Source of the DNA: Mucilaginibacter rivuli
GTDB taxonomy: Bacteria > Bacteroidota > Bacteroidia > Sphingobacteriales > Sphingobacteriaceae
Direction of reading: 5' to 3'
DNA: 64,000 bases
Assembly: GCF_019391655.1 (NCBI RefSeq)
Contig: NZ_JAHXPQ010000003.1
Coordinates: 1 to 64,000, forward strand
Below, piece after piece: positions 37,122-46,394 of this stretch. How positions within the stretch are numbered: the stretch's first letter is position 1; each line of letters opens with the position of its first letter. Both the position numbers and the translations under genes were made by a program. Below the pieces are notes generated by a model that saw nothing but the letters and a program-made list of their open reading frames with translations, was not told where the DNA came from and did not search any database.

Positions 37122-38033
37122 CTACTTCACCCATCCATTAGCCCGCATCCAATCCTGGCAGCGGTCAATCCAATGGCCGGTATTGGTATCGTTAATGCCA
37201 AATCCGTGGCCGCCTTTAGGGTAAATATGCATTTCGGCAGGTACACCATTTTTTAGTAAAGCAAGGTACATTACAATGCTATTTTGCACCTTAACGGTTT
37301 TATCATCGCCGGCATGTACAATAAATGTGGGTGGTGTTTGGCTGGTAACCTGGTAATTTGCCGAATACAGGCGAATCTTTTCAGGCGTAGGGTTTTCGCC
37401 CAATAAATTAACCCGCGATCCTTTGTGCATCAGGCTGTCGCTTAGATCAAGCACGGGGTAACCCAATATCATAAAGCTTGGCCGCAAATTAGTTTTTTCT
37501 TTGTTTTCGATAACAGGCATATTAAAATGCGTGCCCGCGGTCGAGGCCAGGTGCCCTCCTGCCGAAAAGCCAATAATACCCACTTTACCGGTATCTACCC
37601 CCCATTCTTTCGCACGTGTGCGTACTATTTTAATGGCAGTTTGCGCATCCTGCAGGGGGCCAATGTTTTTGTCAACCATATAGGCATCACTCGGAATCCT
37701 GTATTTTAATATGAACGCAGCCACACCCATTTTGTTAAAGGCCGCGGCTATCTTAATACCTTCATGTGTGTACGATGTAAGGGTATAACCACCACCGGGG
37801 CAAATAATTACCGCGGTTCCGTTAGCGATATCTTTTTCGGGAAGCATTATTTCGAGCGTAGGCACTGATGTTTTGGAATACCGCACATTGCCGGATTTAT
37901 CAACGGTGCGTACCTCAGGATCGGGCACTGTTATAGAGTTGGGTATTTTTCCGGGGTATAGCGGTATAATAGTTTGCGCCTGCGTGGTAAATGCTGCTGC
38001 CATAATAGATAGCAATACAATGGTCCTTTTCAT
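37122..38033 (-). CDS. secreted alpha/beta-hydrolase esterase (acetyl-xylan-esterase-like)
   Basis: This protein has about 303 residues, counted from MKRTIVLLSIMAAAF (signal peptide ending TTQAQ); a longer in-frame upstream start is unlikely. The alpha/beta-hydrolase core shows the oxyanion segment ICPGGGYT, the nucleophile Ser in GFSAGGHLAS, an Asp in VHAGDDKTV and the His in GGHGFG. BD-FAE/lipase-like enzymes of this type deacetylate hemicellulose. No PUL surrounds it, so the substrate is unknown. Confidence 0.86.
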   Translation of the reverse strand: MKRTIVLLSIMAAAFTTQAQTIIPLYPGKIPNSITVPDPEVRTVDKSGNVRYSKTSVPTLEIMLPEKDIANGTAVIICPGGGYTLTSYTHEGIKIAAAFNKMGVAAFILKYRIPSDAYMVDKNIGPLQDAQTAIKIVRTRAKEWGVDTGKVGIIGFSAGGHLASTAGTHFNMPVIENKEKTNLRPSFMILGYPVLDLSDSLMHKGSRVNLLGENPTPEKIRLYSANYQVTSQTPPTFIVHAGDDKTVKVQNSIVMYLALLKNGVPAEMHIYPKGGHGFGINDTNTGHWIDRCQDWMRANGWVK

Positions 38034-38113
38034 TTCGATGTTAAAATTGGTGCTGCAAGCTAAATATTTAAGCCCCATTCCGCAAATTTTAAACATCAAA
38101 ATGCTGTTACATA

Positions 38114-39337
38114 TTAGTGCATAACCGCGGCACCGGCTTGTGCTGATATACTTTGTTTGATATTACGCTGGCCAATAAATATTACCAAAAAAGCCATTAA
38201 TGATGCGCCTGCCATTACAGCGGCCATTGGTACAATGGATATGGTTACTATCATCCCTAAAACACCTGATGTTAATGCCCCTATGCCCAACTGCATAGCC
38301 CCCATTAAGGCTGAAGCACTGCCTGCATGCTCTGCAAAGGGAGCCAGGGATAATGCCGAAGCATTTGAACTGATAAAGCCCATGGTTAGTAAAAAAATAA
38401 AAATGAACGCGATAACACCAATAAGGTCCAATAAGCCCATCAGGCTTAATATTAAAAATACAACGCCTGCAAGTACTTGCACCGTTATAGCAGCCTTAAC
38501 CAATTGCGGACTTGTGTATTTGCGCAAAGCAAGGGTATTCACCTGGCTTGAGCCAATAAAAGCTACTGACAAACCTGCAAATACATAACTGAAGGTTTGT
38601 TTATCCATATCAAACACCTGCATAAAAATACCTGGTGCACCGGCAACGTAGGTAAATATCCCCGAAAAGGCAAAAGCGCCGCCTATAGCGTAGGTATAAA
38701 ACTGTGGCTCTTTAAATACCAGTAAAAAATTACTGATGATAGGCCCCGGTTTTAATGACAATGAAGTATTGGGCTTGTATCCATCGGGGAGTTTAAAAAT
38801 TACAGCGAGCAATATCAGCACTGCTATTAACCCCAGTGTTAAAAATACTGATTGCCATCCAAAATAGCTTGTTACTACCGTACCGGCCCAGGGCGCAAGC
38901 ATCGGCGAAAGCCCGACAACCAGCATCAGCAAAGAGAATATCTTGGCATTTTCGTTTACCGGAAAAAGATCCCGTACCATGGCTACGGCGGCAACGGCTG
39001 CGGCGCAGCCACCAACAGCCTGTACAAAACGCAGGGCAATAAGCGGATTAATACCCGTTACCGACATACAGCCTACAGATGCCGCAATATAAATCACTAA
39101 ACCAATATATAAAGGCTTTTTACGGCCAAAGCGGTCTAATAAAGGCCCATATAACAATTGCCCTACTGCCAGGCCTATAAAATAGCTGCTTAGCGAGAGG
39201 CCAACTTCGTTGGTGGTGGTGTGCAGGTCTTTAGCGATGAGCTTAAAACCCGGCAGGTACATATCTATTGAAAAGGGGCTCAGGGCTGTTAAAAAACCCA
39301 ATATTAGTATACGGAAAAAACGTTCGCGGCTATTCAT
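38114..39337 (-). CDS. Bcr/CflA-family MFS drug efflux transporter
   Basis: This 407-residue inner-membrane protein has 12 predicted membrane helices. The N-terminal PFSIDMYLPGF motif is diagnostic of Bcr/CflA transporters, and GPLLDRFGRKKPLYIG is the MFS loop 2-3 motif. Members export bicyclomycin, chloramphenicol-like compounds or sulfonamides by proton antiport; the substrate here is unknown. Confidence 0.92.
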   Translation of the reverse strand: MNSRERFFRILILGFLTALSPFSIDMYLPGFKLIAKDLHTTTNEVGLSLSSYFIGLAVGQLLYGPLLDRFGRKKPLYIGLVIYIAASVGCMSVTGINPLIALRFVQAVGGCAAAVAAVAMVRDLFPVNENAKIFSLLMLVVGLSPMLAPWAGTVVTSYFGWQSVFLTLGLIAVLILLAVIFKLPDGYKPNTSLSLKPGPIISNFLLVFKEPQFYTYAIGGAFAFSGIFTYVAGAPGIFMQVFDMDKQTFSYVFAGLSVAFIGSSQVNTLALRKYTSPQLVKAAITVQVLAGVVFLILSLMGLLDLIGVIAFIFIFLLTMGFISSNASALSLAPFAEHAGSASALMGAMQLGIGALTSGVLGMIVTISIVPMAAVMAGASLMAFLVIFIGQRNIKQSISAQAGAAVMH

Positions 39338-39417
39338 TATCTATAAAACGGGGCAATACCCGCAAGGCCGCAAAGATGAGCATTATTCGTTTCCGAATTA
39401 TGAATATAATGTCACGA

Positions 39418-39627
39418 TTACTTTATCTGCTCTGCAAACTCCTGCTGCAGTTGTAGTAAACATTTTGCGCACAGGCAGCCGTCAAATTGCTCGCTGATGT
39501 ATTGCGTTTCGTTGAGATTGAGCGGAACTGTGGAGCACTGGCAGCGCGTAAATGAATTAGCCTTACACTCGAAAGTTGTACCGCAACGATCGCAACCAAT
39601 AATTTCGTGTTTCGAATATCCGTTCAT
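39418..39627 (-). CDS. cysteine-rich CWC-type small zinc protein
   Basis: This 69-residue protein has seven cysteines in zinc-binding-like pairs (CDRCG, FECK, RCQC, CLCAKC). The pattern matches the short cysteine-rich CWC family, whose function is unknown. It lies 9 bases from the BamA-like gene on the same strand and is probably co-transcribed with it. Confidence 0.7.
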   Translation of the reverse strand: MNGYSKHEIIGCDRCGTTFECKANSFTRCQCSTVPLNLNETQYISEQFDGCLCAKCLLQLQQEFAEQIK

Positions 39628-39636
39628 GTAGCCGGG

Positions 39637-40824
39637 CTAAAATACTTCGCCCAAATTTACAAAGAAACCGCGAGAACCTTGAGTACCAAAGCCATAATCA
39701 ATACATAAGTTGGTGTTGGAGTGTTTGTTAATTTTAATACGCAGGCCGCCCCCACCCGCGGGCAATATATTCTGCAGGTCGTCGGTAATGTTTTTTGAGT
39801 AGTTGGCCGCGTTGCCAAATATTACGGCGCCAAGCAAACCGTTGCGGGTAATGCCAAAGCGGTACTCGGCTTCCAGGTATATCATGTTATTCCCTCTAAA
39901 CCTATCTATGGTATAGCCACGGCCGGTATTGTTGTACATATCGGCGCCGGTACTTGGCAGATCAAGGTATGGGGGTTTGCCGCTTAGCACCATCCAATCA
40001 TAACTCCATATAGCCAGAACATTGTTTGAGTTTTTGGAGAGCTTAAAGTATTTACGGATATCAAACACGGCCGATGTATAATCCACATCGCTACGCAAAA
40101 ACTTGTAGTTATTTCTGAATATGAGGTTAACATACATCCCGCCAAGGGCATTTACCGGGTTATGGCGGCTGTCATATAAAAAATCAAAGTTATAGCCTGA
40201 CGAGGTAGATGTTGACGGTACTACTGCTCCGGCATATTTTTCGTAATTGGTGCGCACTTTAGGTTTTGTACGGTAATTAGTTATTTCGTAGTGATAATCA
40301 AAGTTGTAGCCAATGCCCACGTAAAAGTTGCCATCAATACGCCTCAAAAAAGTTTGATAAAGCCTGAGGTAATTATACGTGATATCTTCGGCCAACTTAG
40401 CTTCATTACCTAAACCATAAGTTACATCGGGATATTTTGTGATACGGAAATCGGATACGAATTTGTAGTTATCATGGTCGGCCCAGATATTGGCCTGTGC
40501 GAAAAGCGTTTTCTGATTGTTTGAATCAAAAAAAGCCTGCGCATTAATTACAGATGTATTGAGGCTATGATCGGGCTGGGTGTAAAAAGTAGTTACGCTG
40601 CTTAAGCCGGCTGCAAAACCTGTAGAAAGCGTATAGCCCAATGTTGGGATAATAGAAACGTATACTTTATGGGGTTTTACGCGTTCGTTGGGATCTTTTA
40701 CTTTATCAAATATGCCGTGTAGTACATCGATCACATCGCGCTGAGTAGAATCGGGAGGAGTTTGCTGAGCAAATGCACAGTGGTGCAATAAAAACATACA
40801 AAGCAGCGATGTGCAAATACGCAT
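39637..40824 (-). CDS. BamA/TamA-like outer-membrane beta-barrel (surface antigen)
   Basis: This protein has about 395 residues. The start MRICTSLLCMF at 40824 gives a signal peptide ending CAFAQ; an in-frame start at 40863 would place it internally. The mature protein is a beta-barrel with alternating aromatic strands (YLEAEYRFGITRNGLLGAVIFG, IDYGFGTQGSRGFF) and ends in Phe, the barrel-assembly signal. POTRA domains are absent, so it is not the core BamA but a short member of the surface antigen family. Confidence 0.85.
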   Translation of the reverse strand: MRICTSLLCMFLLHHCAFAQQTPPDSTQRDVIDVLHGIFDKVKDPNERVKPHKVYVSIIPTLGYTLSTGFAAGLSSVTTFYTQPDHSLNTSVINAQAFFDSNNQKTLFAQANIWADHDNYKFVSDFRITKYPDVTYGLGNEAKLAEDITYNYLRLYQTFLRRIDGNFYVGIGYNFDYHYEITNYRTKPKVRTNYEKYAGAVVPSTSTSSGYNFDFLYDSRHNPVNALGGMYVNLIFRNNYKFLRSDVDYTSAVFDIRKYFKLSKNSNNVLAIWSYDWMVLSGKPPYLDLPSTGADMYNNTGRGYTIDRFRGNNMIYLEAEYRFGITRNGLLGAVIFGNAANYSKNITDDLQNILPAGGGGLRIKINKHSNTNLCIDYGFGTQGSRGFFVNLGEVF

Positions 40825-41021
40825 ATTGAAATATGATAAGTTAATTAGGGTATTACTTAACAAACTAAGTTTGGTAACATGAATTTTATATGAAATTCAA
40901 TATAACAAACCTGTTACATAGTTAAGACTTTGTACTTGCGGAATGGTTTAGTTGTTTCAAAAAAATTGAACAATGCCTAAACTGTTACTTCAATTAAGAT
41001 TAGGCATTTAAAAAAAATTTA

Positions 41022-41029
41022 TACCTTTG
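41022..41029 (+). promoter_or_regulatory. TAnnTTTG -7 box of tig
   Basis: TACCTTTG matches the Bacteroidota -7 consensus, 38 bases before the trigger factor ATG. Confidence 0.45.
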
Positions 41030-41067
41030 CACCCTTTAATTTGTATAACACCATTTAGTACAACATA

Positions 41068-42417
41068 ATGAATATCACACAGGAAAAAATTGATAAACTA
41101 AATTCAACTATTAACATTAAAATTCAGCCTGAAGATTATACCCCACAGGTTGAAAAAGCCATAAAAGAGAATGCCAAAAAAGCTAAGATAGCGGGTTTCC
41201 GCCCGGGCATGGTACCTCCGGCTCATATCAAAAAAATGTATGGTAAAAGCATTTTGGTTGATACCATCAATACCCTGCTGAGCGATACATTAAATAACTA
41301 CATCAGCGAAAATAAAATTGAGGTTTTGGGCCAGCCCCTTCCTAAAATTGATGAAACAACAAACTTTAACTGGGATTTTACCGAAAACTTTGAGTTTAAC
41401 TACGAAGTTGGTTTGGCACCGGAGTTTGAAGTTAACTTTTCGGCTGCCGATAAGTTAACCCAATACGAAATTAAAGTTGATGACGAAACGTTAGCCGCGC
41501 GTATCAAAAACATCCGCCGCAGCTATGGTAAAATGACAAACCCTGACGTATCGGCAGATGACGATGTACTTTACAGCGAATTGAAACAACTTTCGCCGGA
41601 TGGTTCTGTTTTTGAGGATGGAATAAGCAATACAACATCAGTTCGTTTAGACCAGGTAAAAGACGAGAAAATAAAAAAATCGTTGATCGGGTTGAAAAAA
41701 GAAGATGTTATCGTTTTTGATATTCAGAAAGCGTTTAATAACGATGCTGCTAAAGTTGCCGGTTTATTAAATATTGAAGAAGATGAAGCTGCCGATTTGA
41801 AATCGAAATTTCAGTTAACAGTTAAAAACGTAAACCGCCTGGAAGAAAGCGATTTGAACCAGGAGTTCTTTGACAAATTATTTGGAGCAGGTGCCGTAAC
41901 CACCGAAGAAGAATTTACAGCTAAAATTAAAGAGGAAGTTGAAGGAATGAGCACGCAAGACAGCGAACGCAAATTGCAAAACGACCTTTACAATTACGCT
42001 TTAGATAAAATTCAGTTTGAGTTGCCTGATGAGTTTTTAAAACGTTGGTTAAAAGCCACCAACGAAAAACTGACAGACGAAGAATTGGATAAAGATTACG
42101 ATGCGTTTGCAAAAAACCTGAAATGGACTTTAATTGAGAACAAAGTAATTAAAGACAACAAACTCGAAATTAAATACGAGGAGGTTTTTGAATTAGCCAA
42201 ACAACGTTTAGATGCCCAGTTCAGGATGTACAGCCCGCAGCCATTAGCAGAAGAGCAATTGGCCCAGTACACTGTACAATACCTGCAAAACAAAGAGAAC
42301 GGCAACAAAATTTTTGAAGAGGTTAAAGCCATTAAAACTTTAGACTTTTTAAAAACCGTTGTTACACTTGACAAAAAAGCGATAAACCACGACGAGTTCA
42401 GCAAGTTACCGGCATAA
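41068..42417 (+). CDS. tig: trigger factor chaperone
   Basis: This 449-residue ribosome-associated chaperone has the family layout. The N-terminal ribosome-binding domain carries the GFRPG-MVP loop (AGFRPGMVPPAHIKK, about 49-63), which includes the ribosome-contact signature. A diverged PPIase-like middle (about 150-240) and a long helical C-terminal chaperone domain follow. The FKBP core is weakly conserved, as usual in Bacteroidota. It acts on nascent chains and is followed by its own terminator and by clpP/clpX, a classical neighbourhood. Confidence 0.93.
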   Translation: MNITQEKIDKLNSTINIKIQPEDYTPQVEKAIKENAKKAKIAGFRPGMVPPAHIKKMYGKSILVDTINTLLSDTLNNYISENKIEVLGQPLPKIDETTNFNWDFTENFEFNYEVGLAPEFEVNFSAADKLTQYEIKVDDETLAARIKNIRRSYGKMTNPDVSADDDVLYSELKQLSPDGSVFEDGISNTTSVRLDQVKDEKIKKSLIGLKKEDVIVFDIQKAFNNDAAKVAGLLNIEEDEAADLKSKFQLTVKNVNRLEESDLNQEFFDKLFGAGAVTTEEEFTAKIKEEVEGMSTQDSERKLQNDLYNYALDKIQFELPDEFLKRWLKATNEKLTDEELDKDYDAFAKNLKWTLIENKVIKDNKLEIKYEEVFELAKQRLDAQFRMYSPQPLAEEQLAQYTVQYLQNKENGNKIFEEVKAIKTLDFLKTVVTLDKKAINHDEFSKLPA

Positions 42418-42440
42418 GGTAACCATCAATAATATGATTG

Positions 42441-42472
42441 AAAATGCCGGGCTGTTTAGTCCGGCATTTTTT
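42441..42472 (+). terminator. intrinsic terminator of tig
   Basis: AAAATGCCGG pairs with CCGGCATTTT across a 10-base loop, followed by further Ts. Confidence 0.88.
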
Positions 42473-42484
42473 GTTTCTGTCCTG

Positions 42485-42516
42485 GTCATTGGGGCATTGT
42501 GTCATTAAGTCATTGG
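42485..42516. repeat. four tandem octamers GTCATTGG-type
   Basis: The contiguous units are GTCATTGG GGCATTGT GTCATTAA GTCATTGG. They sit in the tig-clpP spacer between the tig terminator and a GTCATTGCGAGG palindrome. Confidence 0.65.
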
Positions 42517-42577
42517 ATGCTAAAGATTGAAATAAGGGTTGAACTGTTTCTTACTTTATCCCCCCTTCTCAAACTAT

Positions 42578-42673
42578 GTCATTGCGAGGCACGAAGCGAT
42601 CACTGAGAAAGTTTCGCGGACAATGCATGATGATCACTTTTCTCAGTGATTGCTACGCTTTGCCCGCAATGAC
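42578..42673. repeat. GTCATTGCGAGG palindrome, third copy
   Basis: This 96-bp element has outer arms GTCATTGCGAGGCACGAAGC and a complementary right arm ending CCGCAATGAC at 42673, with an added inner pair ATCACTGAGAAA/TTTCTCAGTGAT. It is related to the elements at 1-99 and 6099-6192. The 376-base tig-clpP spacer otherwise holds the tig terminator, an octamer array and an AT-rich clpP upstream region. Confidence 0.7.
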
Positions 42674-42793
42674 ATGATGGTATTGAAAATTGACCCTATA
42701 CCCACAATTAAATAAATTAAAAAATTTTAATTTGCTATAATAATTTACCGCCAAGTACTATATATTAGCAGCTGGCCTAATCCAATAAATAAC

Positions 42794-43495
42794 ATGAATA
42801 TTGACAAAAACGAATTTCGCAAATATGCTGTAAAGCATCATAGAATAAACAGCTTAGCTGTAGATGGTTTTATCTCTCGTATTGATAACAGCCGCATACC
42901 AACAGGATATACTACGCCAAATGTTATTGAAGAACGCCAATTAAACGGTAGCGTGATCGACGTATTCTCGCGTTTGATGATGGACCGTATCATCTTTTTA
43001 GGTGATGCTATTTATGACGTTAACGCCAATATCATCCAGGCACAATTACTATTCCTGCAATCTGCAGATAGCAAACGTGATATCCAGATCTATATCAACT
43101 CGCCGGGTGGTTCGGTTTATGCCGGTTTAGGTATATACGATACCATGCAGTTTATCAGCAATGATGTTGCTACTATTTGTACCGGTATGGCTGCTTCAAT
43201 GGGCGCCGTATTGCTTTGCGCAGGTACTGCAGGCAAACGTGCTGCTTTACCACACTCACGTGTGATGATCCACCAGCCATCGGGCGGTGCTCAAGGTCAG
43301 GCTTCAGATATCGAGATATCTTACCGGGAGATCACCAAACTAAAAAAAGAACTATACGAGATCATTGCTGAACACAGCGGTGCACCCTATGAAAAAGTTT
43401 GGGATGCATCAGACCGTGATTACTGGATGACATCTGAAGAGGCTAAAGAATTTGGTATGGTTGACGAAGTTTTGCGCGGCTCAACCAAAAAATAA
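42794..43495 (+). CDS. clpP: ATP-dependent Clp protease proteolytic subunit
   Basis: This is a 233-residue serine peptidase. The catalytic set is Ser135 (GMAASMGA), His160 (VMIHQPSGG) and an Asp near 209 (DRDYWM). The N-terminal extension of about 35 residues is longer than in E. coli and is typical for the phylum. It assembles as tetradecamers with ClpX/ClpA ATPases. clpX follows after a terminator, so the two appear to be separately promoted. Confidence 0.97.
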   Translation: MNIDKNEFRKYAVKHHRINSLAVDGFISRIDNSRIPTGYTTPNVIEERQLNGSVIDVFSRLMMDRIIFLGDAIYDVNANIIQAQLLFLQSADSKRDIQIYINSPGGSVYAGLGIYDTMQFISNDVATICTGMAASMGAVLLCAGTAGKRAALPHSRVMIHQPSGGAQGQASDIEISYREITKLKKELYEIIAEHSGAPYEKVWDASDRDYWMTSEEAKEFGMVDEVLRGSTKK

Positions 43496-43511
43496 TTTAA
43501 CTTGTATTTTT

Positions 43512-43549
43512 AAAATGGAAGATGCGGATGATCTGTATCTTCCATTTTT
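43512..43549 (+). terminator. intrinsic terminator of clpP
   Basis: AAAATGGAAGAT pairs perfectly with ATCTTCCATTTT over a 13-base loop, followed by one more T. It lies between clpP and the clpX promoter. Confidence 0.85.
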
Positions 43550-43646
43550 GTTATATGTTTTACATTAAGTTAAACATTATCATACAGTTAAATGTAGTAC
43601 GGGTGTAACCTATTCATAATAAAAAGCATCTTTAATAAAAAAATCG

Positions 43647-43654
43647 TATTTTTG
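43647..43654 (+). promoter_or_regulatory. TAnnTTTG -7 box of clpX
   Basis: TATTTTTG matches the Bacteroidota -7 consensus and ends 16 bases before the clpX ATG. With the clpP terminator upstream, it supports independent clpX transcription. Confidence 0.45.
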
Positions 43655-43670
43655 ATACAAATTAACTGTG

Positions 43671-44909
43671 ATGAATAAAAACAGTAAAGACATAAAATGC
43701 TCGTTTTGCGGAGCCGGAAAGCAAGATTCCTTAATGCTGATTGCCGGTTTAGATGCGCATATTTGTGATAAATGTGTAAACCAGGCCAACGAAATATTAG
43801 CCGAAGAACTTAAAGTTCGTAAGGTTAAAAACCCCGGCCAGGCTGCCGCAATTTTAAAACCACAAGAACTAAAAACACACCTTGACCAGTATGTTATCGG
43901 CCAGGATGATGCCAAAAAAGTATTAGCCGTAGCCGTATACAATCACTACAAACGCTTAAATCAAAAAGTTGATAAGGACGAAGTAGAGATAGAAAAATCG
44001 AACATCATTATGGTGGGCGAAACCGGTACAGGTAAAACCTTATTGGCTAAAACTATTGCTAAAGTATTGAACGTTCCGTTCTGTATTTGCGATGCTACCG
44101 TATTAACCGAAGCCGGTTATGTTGGCGAGGATGTTGAAAGTATATTAACCCGACTGCTGCAAGCTGCTGATTATGATGTAAGTACAGCCGAGCGCGGTAT
44201 TGTATATATTGATGAGGTAGATAAAATTGCCCGTAAAAGCGATAACCCGTCAATCACCCGCGATGTATCTGGCGAAGGTGTGCAACAGGCCTTGTTAAAG
44301 ATTTTGGAAGGCACTATGGTTAACGTACCACCACAAGGTGGCCGTAAACATCCCGACCAGAAAATGATCACGGTAAATACCAGCAACATCTTGTTTATTT
44401 GCGGTGGCGCTTTTGATGGCATCGAAAAAAAGATAGCTAATCGTTTACGCACTCAAACTGTGGGTTACAAATTTAAAAGTGAAGATCATGATATTGATGT
44501 GAAGAATATATATAAATATATTACTCCACAGGATCTGAAATCATTTGGTTTAATACCTGAGTTGATAGGCCGATTACCGGTGCTTACGTATTTAAATCCT
44601 TTAGACAGAGAGGCGTTGCGCAACATACTAACCGAGCCTAAAAACTCGCTGTTAAAGCAGTACACCAAATTGTTTGAATATGAAGGCATTAAATTAAACT
44701 TTGAGCCCGATACTTTAGAGTTTATTGTAGATAAAGCAATGGAATTTAAATTAGGTGCACGTGGCCTCCGCTCGATATGCGAAGCCATTATGATAGATGC
44801 CATGTTTGAGTTCCCATCTAAAAAAGATGTAAAGAGCCTTACAGTAACTTTGGATTACGCTTTGGAGAAGTTTGATAAATCTGATCTGAAAAAATTAAAA
44901 GTAGCTTAA
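43671..44909 (+). CDS. clpX: ATP-dependent Clp protease ATP-binding subunit ClpX
   Basis: This is a 412-residue AAA+ unfoldase (ATG at 43671; a GTG one codon earlier is in frame). The N-terminal zinc-binding domain has CSFCG and CDKC (about 10-37). Walker A is GETGTGKT (about 116), Walker B is IVYIDEVDK, the pore loop is GYVGEDVE, sensor 2 lies in GARGLRS, and the ClpP-docking loop lies in the expected region. It recognises tagged or misfolded proteins and feeds them to ClpP. Confidence 0.97.
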   Translation: MNKNSKDIKCSFCGAGKQDSLMLIAGLDAHICDKCVNQANEILAEELKVRKVKNPGQAAAILKPQELKTHLDQYVIGQDDAKKVLAVAVYNHYKRLNQKVDKDEVEIEKSNIIMVGETGTGKTLLAKTIAKVLNVPFCICDATVLTEAGYVGEDVESILTRLLQAADYDVSTAERGIVYIDEVDKIARKSDNPSITRDVSGEGVQQALLKILEGTMVNVPPQGGRKHPDQKMITVNTSNILFICGGAFDGIEKKIANRLRTQTVGYKFKSEDHDIDVKNIYKYITPQDLKSFGLIPELIGRLPVLTYLNPLDREALRNILTEPKNSLLKQYTKLFEYEGIKLNFEPDTLEFIVDKAMEFKLGARGLRSICEAIMIDAMFEFPSKKDVKSLTVTLDYALEKFDKSDLKKLKVA

Positions 44910-44910
44910 C

Positions 44911-44945
44911 AGCTAAAAGCCGAAAGCATGAAGCTGAAAGCAACA
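44911..44945. repeat. five tandem heptamers after clpX
   Basis: The contiguous 7-bp units are AGCTAAA AGCCGAA AGCATGA AGCTGAA AGCAACA, starting one base after the clpX stop and ending just before the terminator. Confidence 0.6.
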
Positions 44946-44950
44946 TAGAT

Positions 44951-44988
44951 ACAAAAAAGAGCTCCGGTGTATGTCGGGGCTTTTTTGT
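44951..44988 (+). terminator. intrinsic terminator of clpX
   Basis: ACAAAAAAG pairs with CTTTTTTGT, extended by a CTCCG/CGGGG inner stem with a small bulge and an 8-base loop. Confidence 0.8.
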
Positions 44989-45046
44989 AACATATAATAT
45001 TCGTTGGCAGGTATTCTCCTAAGCCAGCAAACCTAAATACAATACA

Positions 45047-45907
45047 ATGAACGAAGAAAAAGACGTTAAGAAAGCCGCCGCCGCCAACCCAGCCAAGAGT
45101 GTTAAAGAAGTACATACACCCGTTAAATCGGGATTAAAAACCAAAGAAGCAATTGTAGCCAACTGGTTGCCACGTTATACCGGCAGGCCATTGGAAGATT
45201 TTGGTGATTATATTATACTTACCAATTTCTCCAAATACCTGTCCATGTTTTCGGAGTGGCATGATAATGCGCCTATAATGGGTTTGGATAAGCCTATGCA
45301 AAGCGTATCTGCAGATGGTATTACCATTATCAACTTCGGCATGGGTAGTGCCCTTGCGGCAACAGTAATGGATCTGCTTACCGCGATACACCCAAAAGCA
45401 GCTATATTTTTAGGCAAATGTGGTGGTTTGAAAAAGAAGAACAACGTGGGTGACCTGATACTACCTATTGCCGCAATACGTGGCGAAGGTACATCTAACG
45501 ATTACATGCCTGCCGAGGTACCCGCCCTGCCATCATTCGCATTGCAAAAGGCGATATCAACAACTATACGTGATCATGGCCGTGATTACTGGACAGGTAC
45601 CTGCTATACCACCAACCGCCGTGTTTGGGAGCATGATAAGGAGTTTAAAAAATACCTTAAAACCTTACGCGCTATGGCCATTGATATGGAAACGGCAACC
45701 ATATTCACTACCGGCTTCGCTAACAAGATCCCTACGGGTGCAATCCTTTTAGTGTCAGATCAGCCAATGATCCCGGAAGGTGTAAAAACTGCCGAAAGTG
45801 ATTCGAAGGTTACTGAGCAATATGTAGAAACACACTTGCGTGTAGGAATAGACTCGCTAAAGCAATTGATAAACAATGGCTTGACAGTAAAACACCTGAA
45901 ATTTTAA
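45047..45907 (+). CDS. amn: AMP nucleosidase, short form
   Basis: This 286-residue nucleoside-phosphorylase-fold hydrolase splits AMP to adenine and ribose 5-phosphate. Motifs are INFGMGSALAATVMD, IFLGKCGGLK (phosphate/ribose pocket), YTTNRRVWEHD and the catalytic region AIDMETATIFTTGF. It lacks the long N-terminal regulatory domain of E. coli Amn (484 residues), a form common in Bacteroidota. The first 30 residues are Lys/Ala-rich and probably disordered. The stop codon touches an inverted repeat. Confidence 0.9.
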   Translation: MNEEKDVKKAAAANPAKSVKEVHTPVKSGLKTKEAIVANWLPRYTGRPLEDFGDYIILTNFSKYLSMFSEWHDNAPIMGLDKPMQSVSADGITIINFGMGSALAATVMDLLTAIHPKAAIFLGKCGGLKKKNNVGDLILPIAAIRGEGTSNDYMPAEVPALPSFALQKAISTTIRDHGRDYWTGTCYTTNRRVWEHDKEFKKYLKTLRAMAIDMETATIFTTGFANKIPTGAILLVSDQPMIPEGVKTAESDSKVTEQYVETHLRVGIDSLKQLINNGLTVKHLKF

Positions 45908-45981
45908 GCCCCCTAACCCCCTGAAGGGGGAACGAAATATAAAGAAGCCCTACTATTCCCACTTCAGGGGGTTAGGGGGCT
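45907..45981. repeat. CCCCCTAACCCCCTGAAGGGGG inverted repeat, partly coding
   Basis: The 24-base arms (45907-45930 and 45958-45981) are complementary with a single mismatch, around a 27-base loop. The left arm begins at the AMP nucleosidase stop. The right arm lies inside the convergent XRE gene and encodes its residues EPPNPLKW. Such C-rich palindromes recur in Bacteroidota genomes. Here it may double as a bidirectional terminator. Confidence 0.8.
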
Positions 45982-46354
45982 CTGCCTTTAAGCGATTCAT
46001 TATCACTTCAAATTCCTTTTCGTAATGCTTCATGCGGGCATGCAGTAACTCAACTTCAGTACGGAGCAGTTGTATTTCGGTTACCAGCTTAGGGCTGTCT
46101 GTACCGTCAAACTTTTTTTCACCTGTACCCAGGATCACCCATTCGGGCGAGTAACCCAATTGATGACAAACACCTGTTATCACGGTAAAGTTAACCTCCC
46201 TATCACCCGATAGCATCAAACTCACTAAAGATTGTGATATGCCGCAGGCTTTGGCAAACTTAACCTGTCCGCCGCAGGCCTTAATTATAATTCGTAAGCG
46301 TTTTATGAGTTGAGCGTCTGACATGTAAAACAGGTTGTATTTGCTTTCAGGCAA
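45953..46354 (-). CDS. XRE-family transcriptional regulator with repeat-derived C-terminus
   Basis: This 133-residue protein has a helix-turn-helix at about 25-75 (KFAKACGISQSLVSLMLSGDREVNFTVITGVCHQLG) and a C-terminal coiled coil (about 95-122, IQLLRTEVELLHARMKHYEKEF) likely for dimerisation. The last residues (EPPNPLKWE) are encoded by an intergenic-type inverted repeat. A later start at 46324 (MSDAQLIKRL) is equally plausible. Targets are unknown. It has no peptidase or ligand domain. Confidence 0.8.
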   Translation of the reverse strand: MPESKYNLFYMSDAQLIKRLRIIIKACGGQVKFAKACGISQSLVSLMLSGDREVNFTVITGVCHQLGYSPEWVILGTGEKKFDGTDSPKLVTEIQLLRTEVELLHARMKHYEKEFEVIMNRLKAEPPNPLKWE

Positions 46355-46394
46355 AATAAATGCAATAATAACAATTTTTAACGGAATGTTTTTA

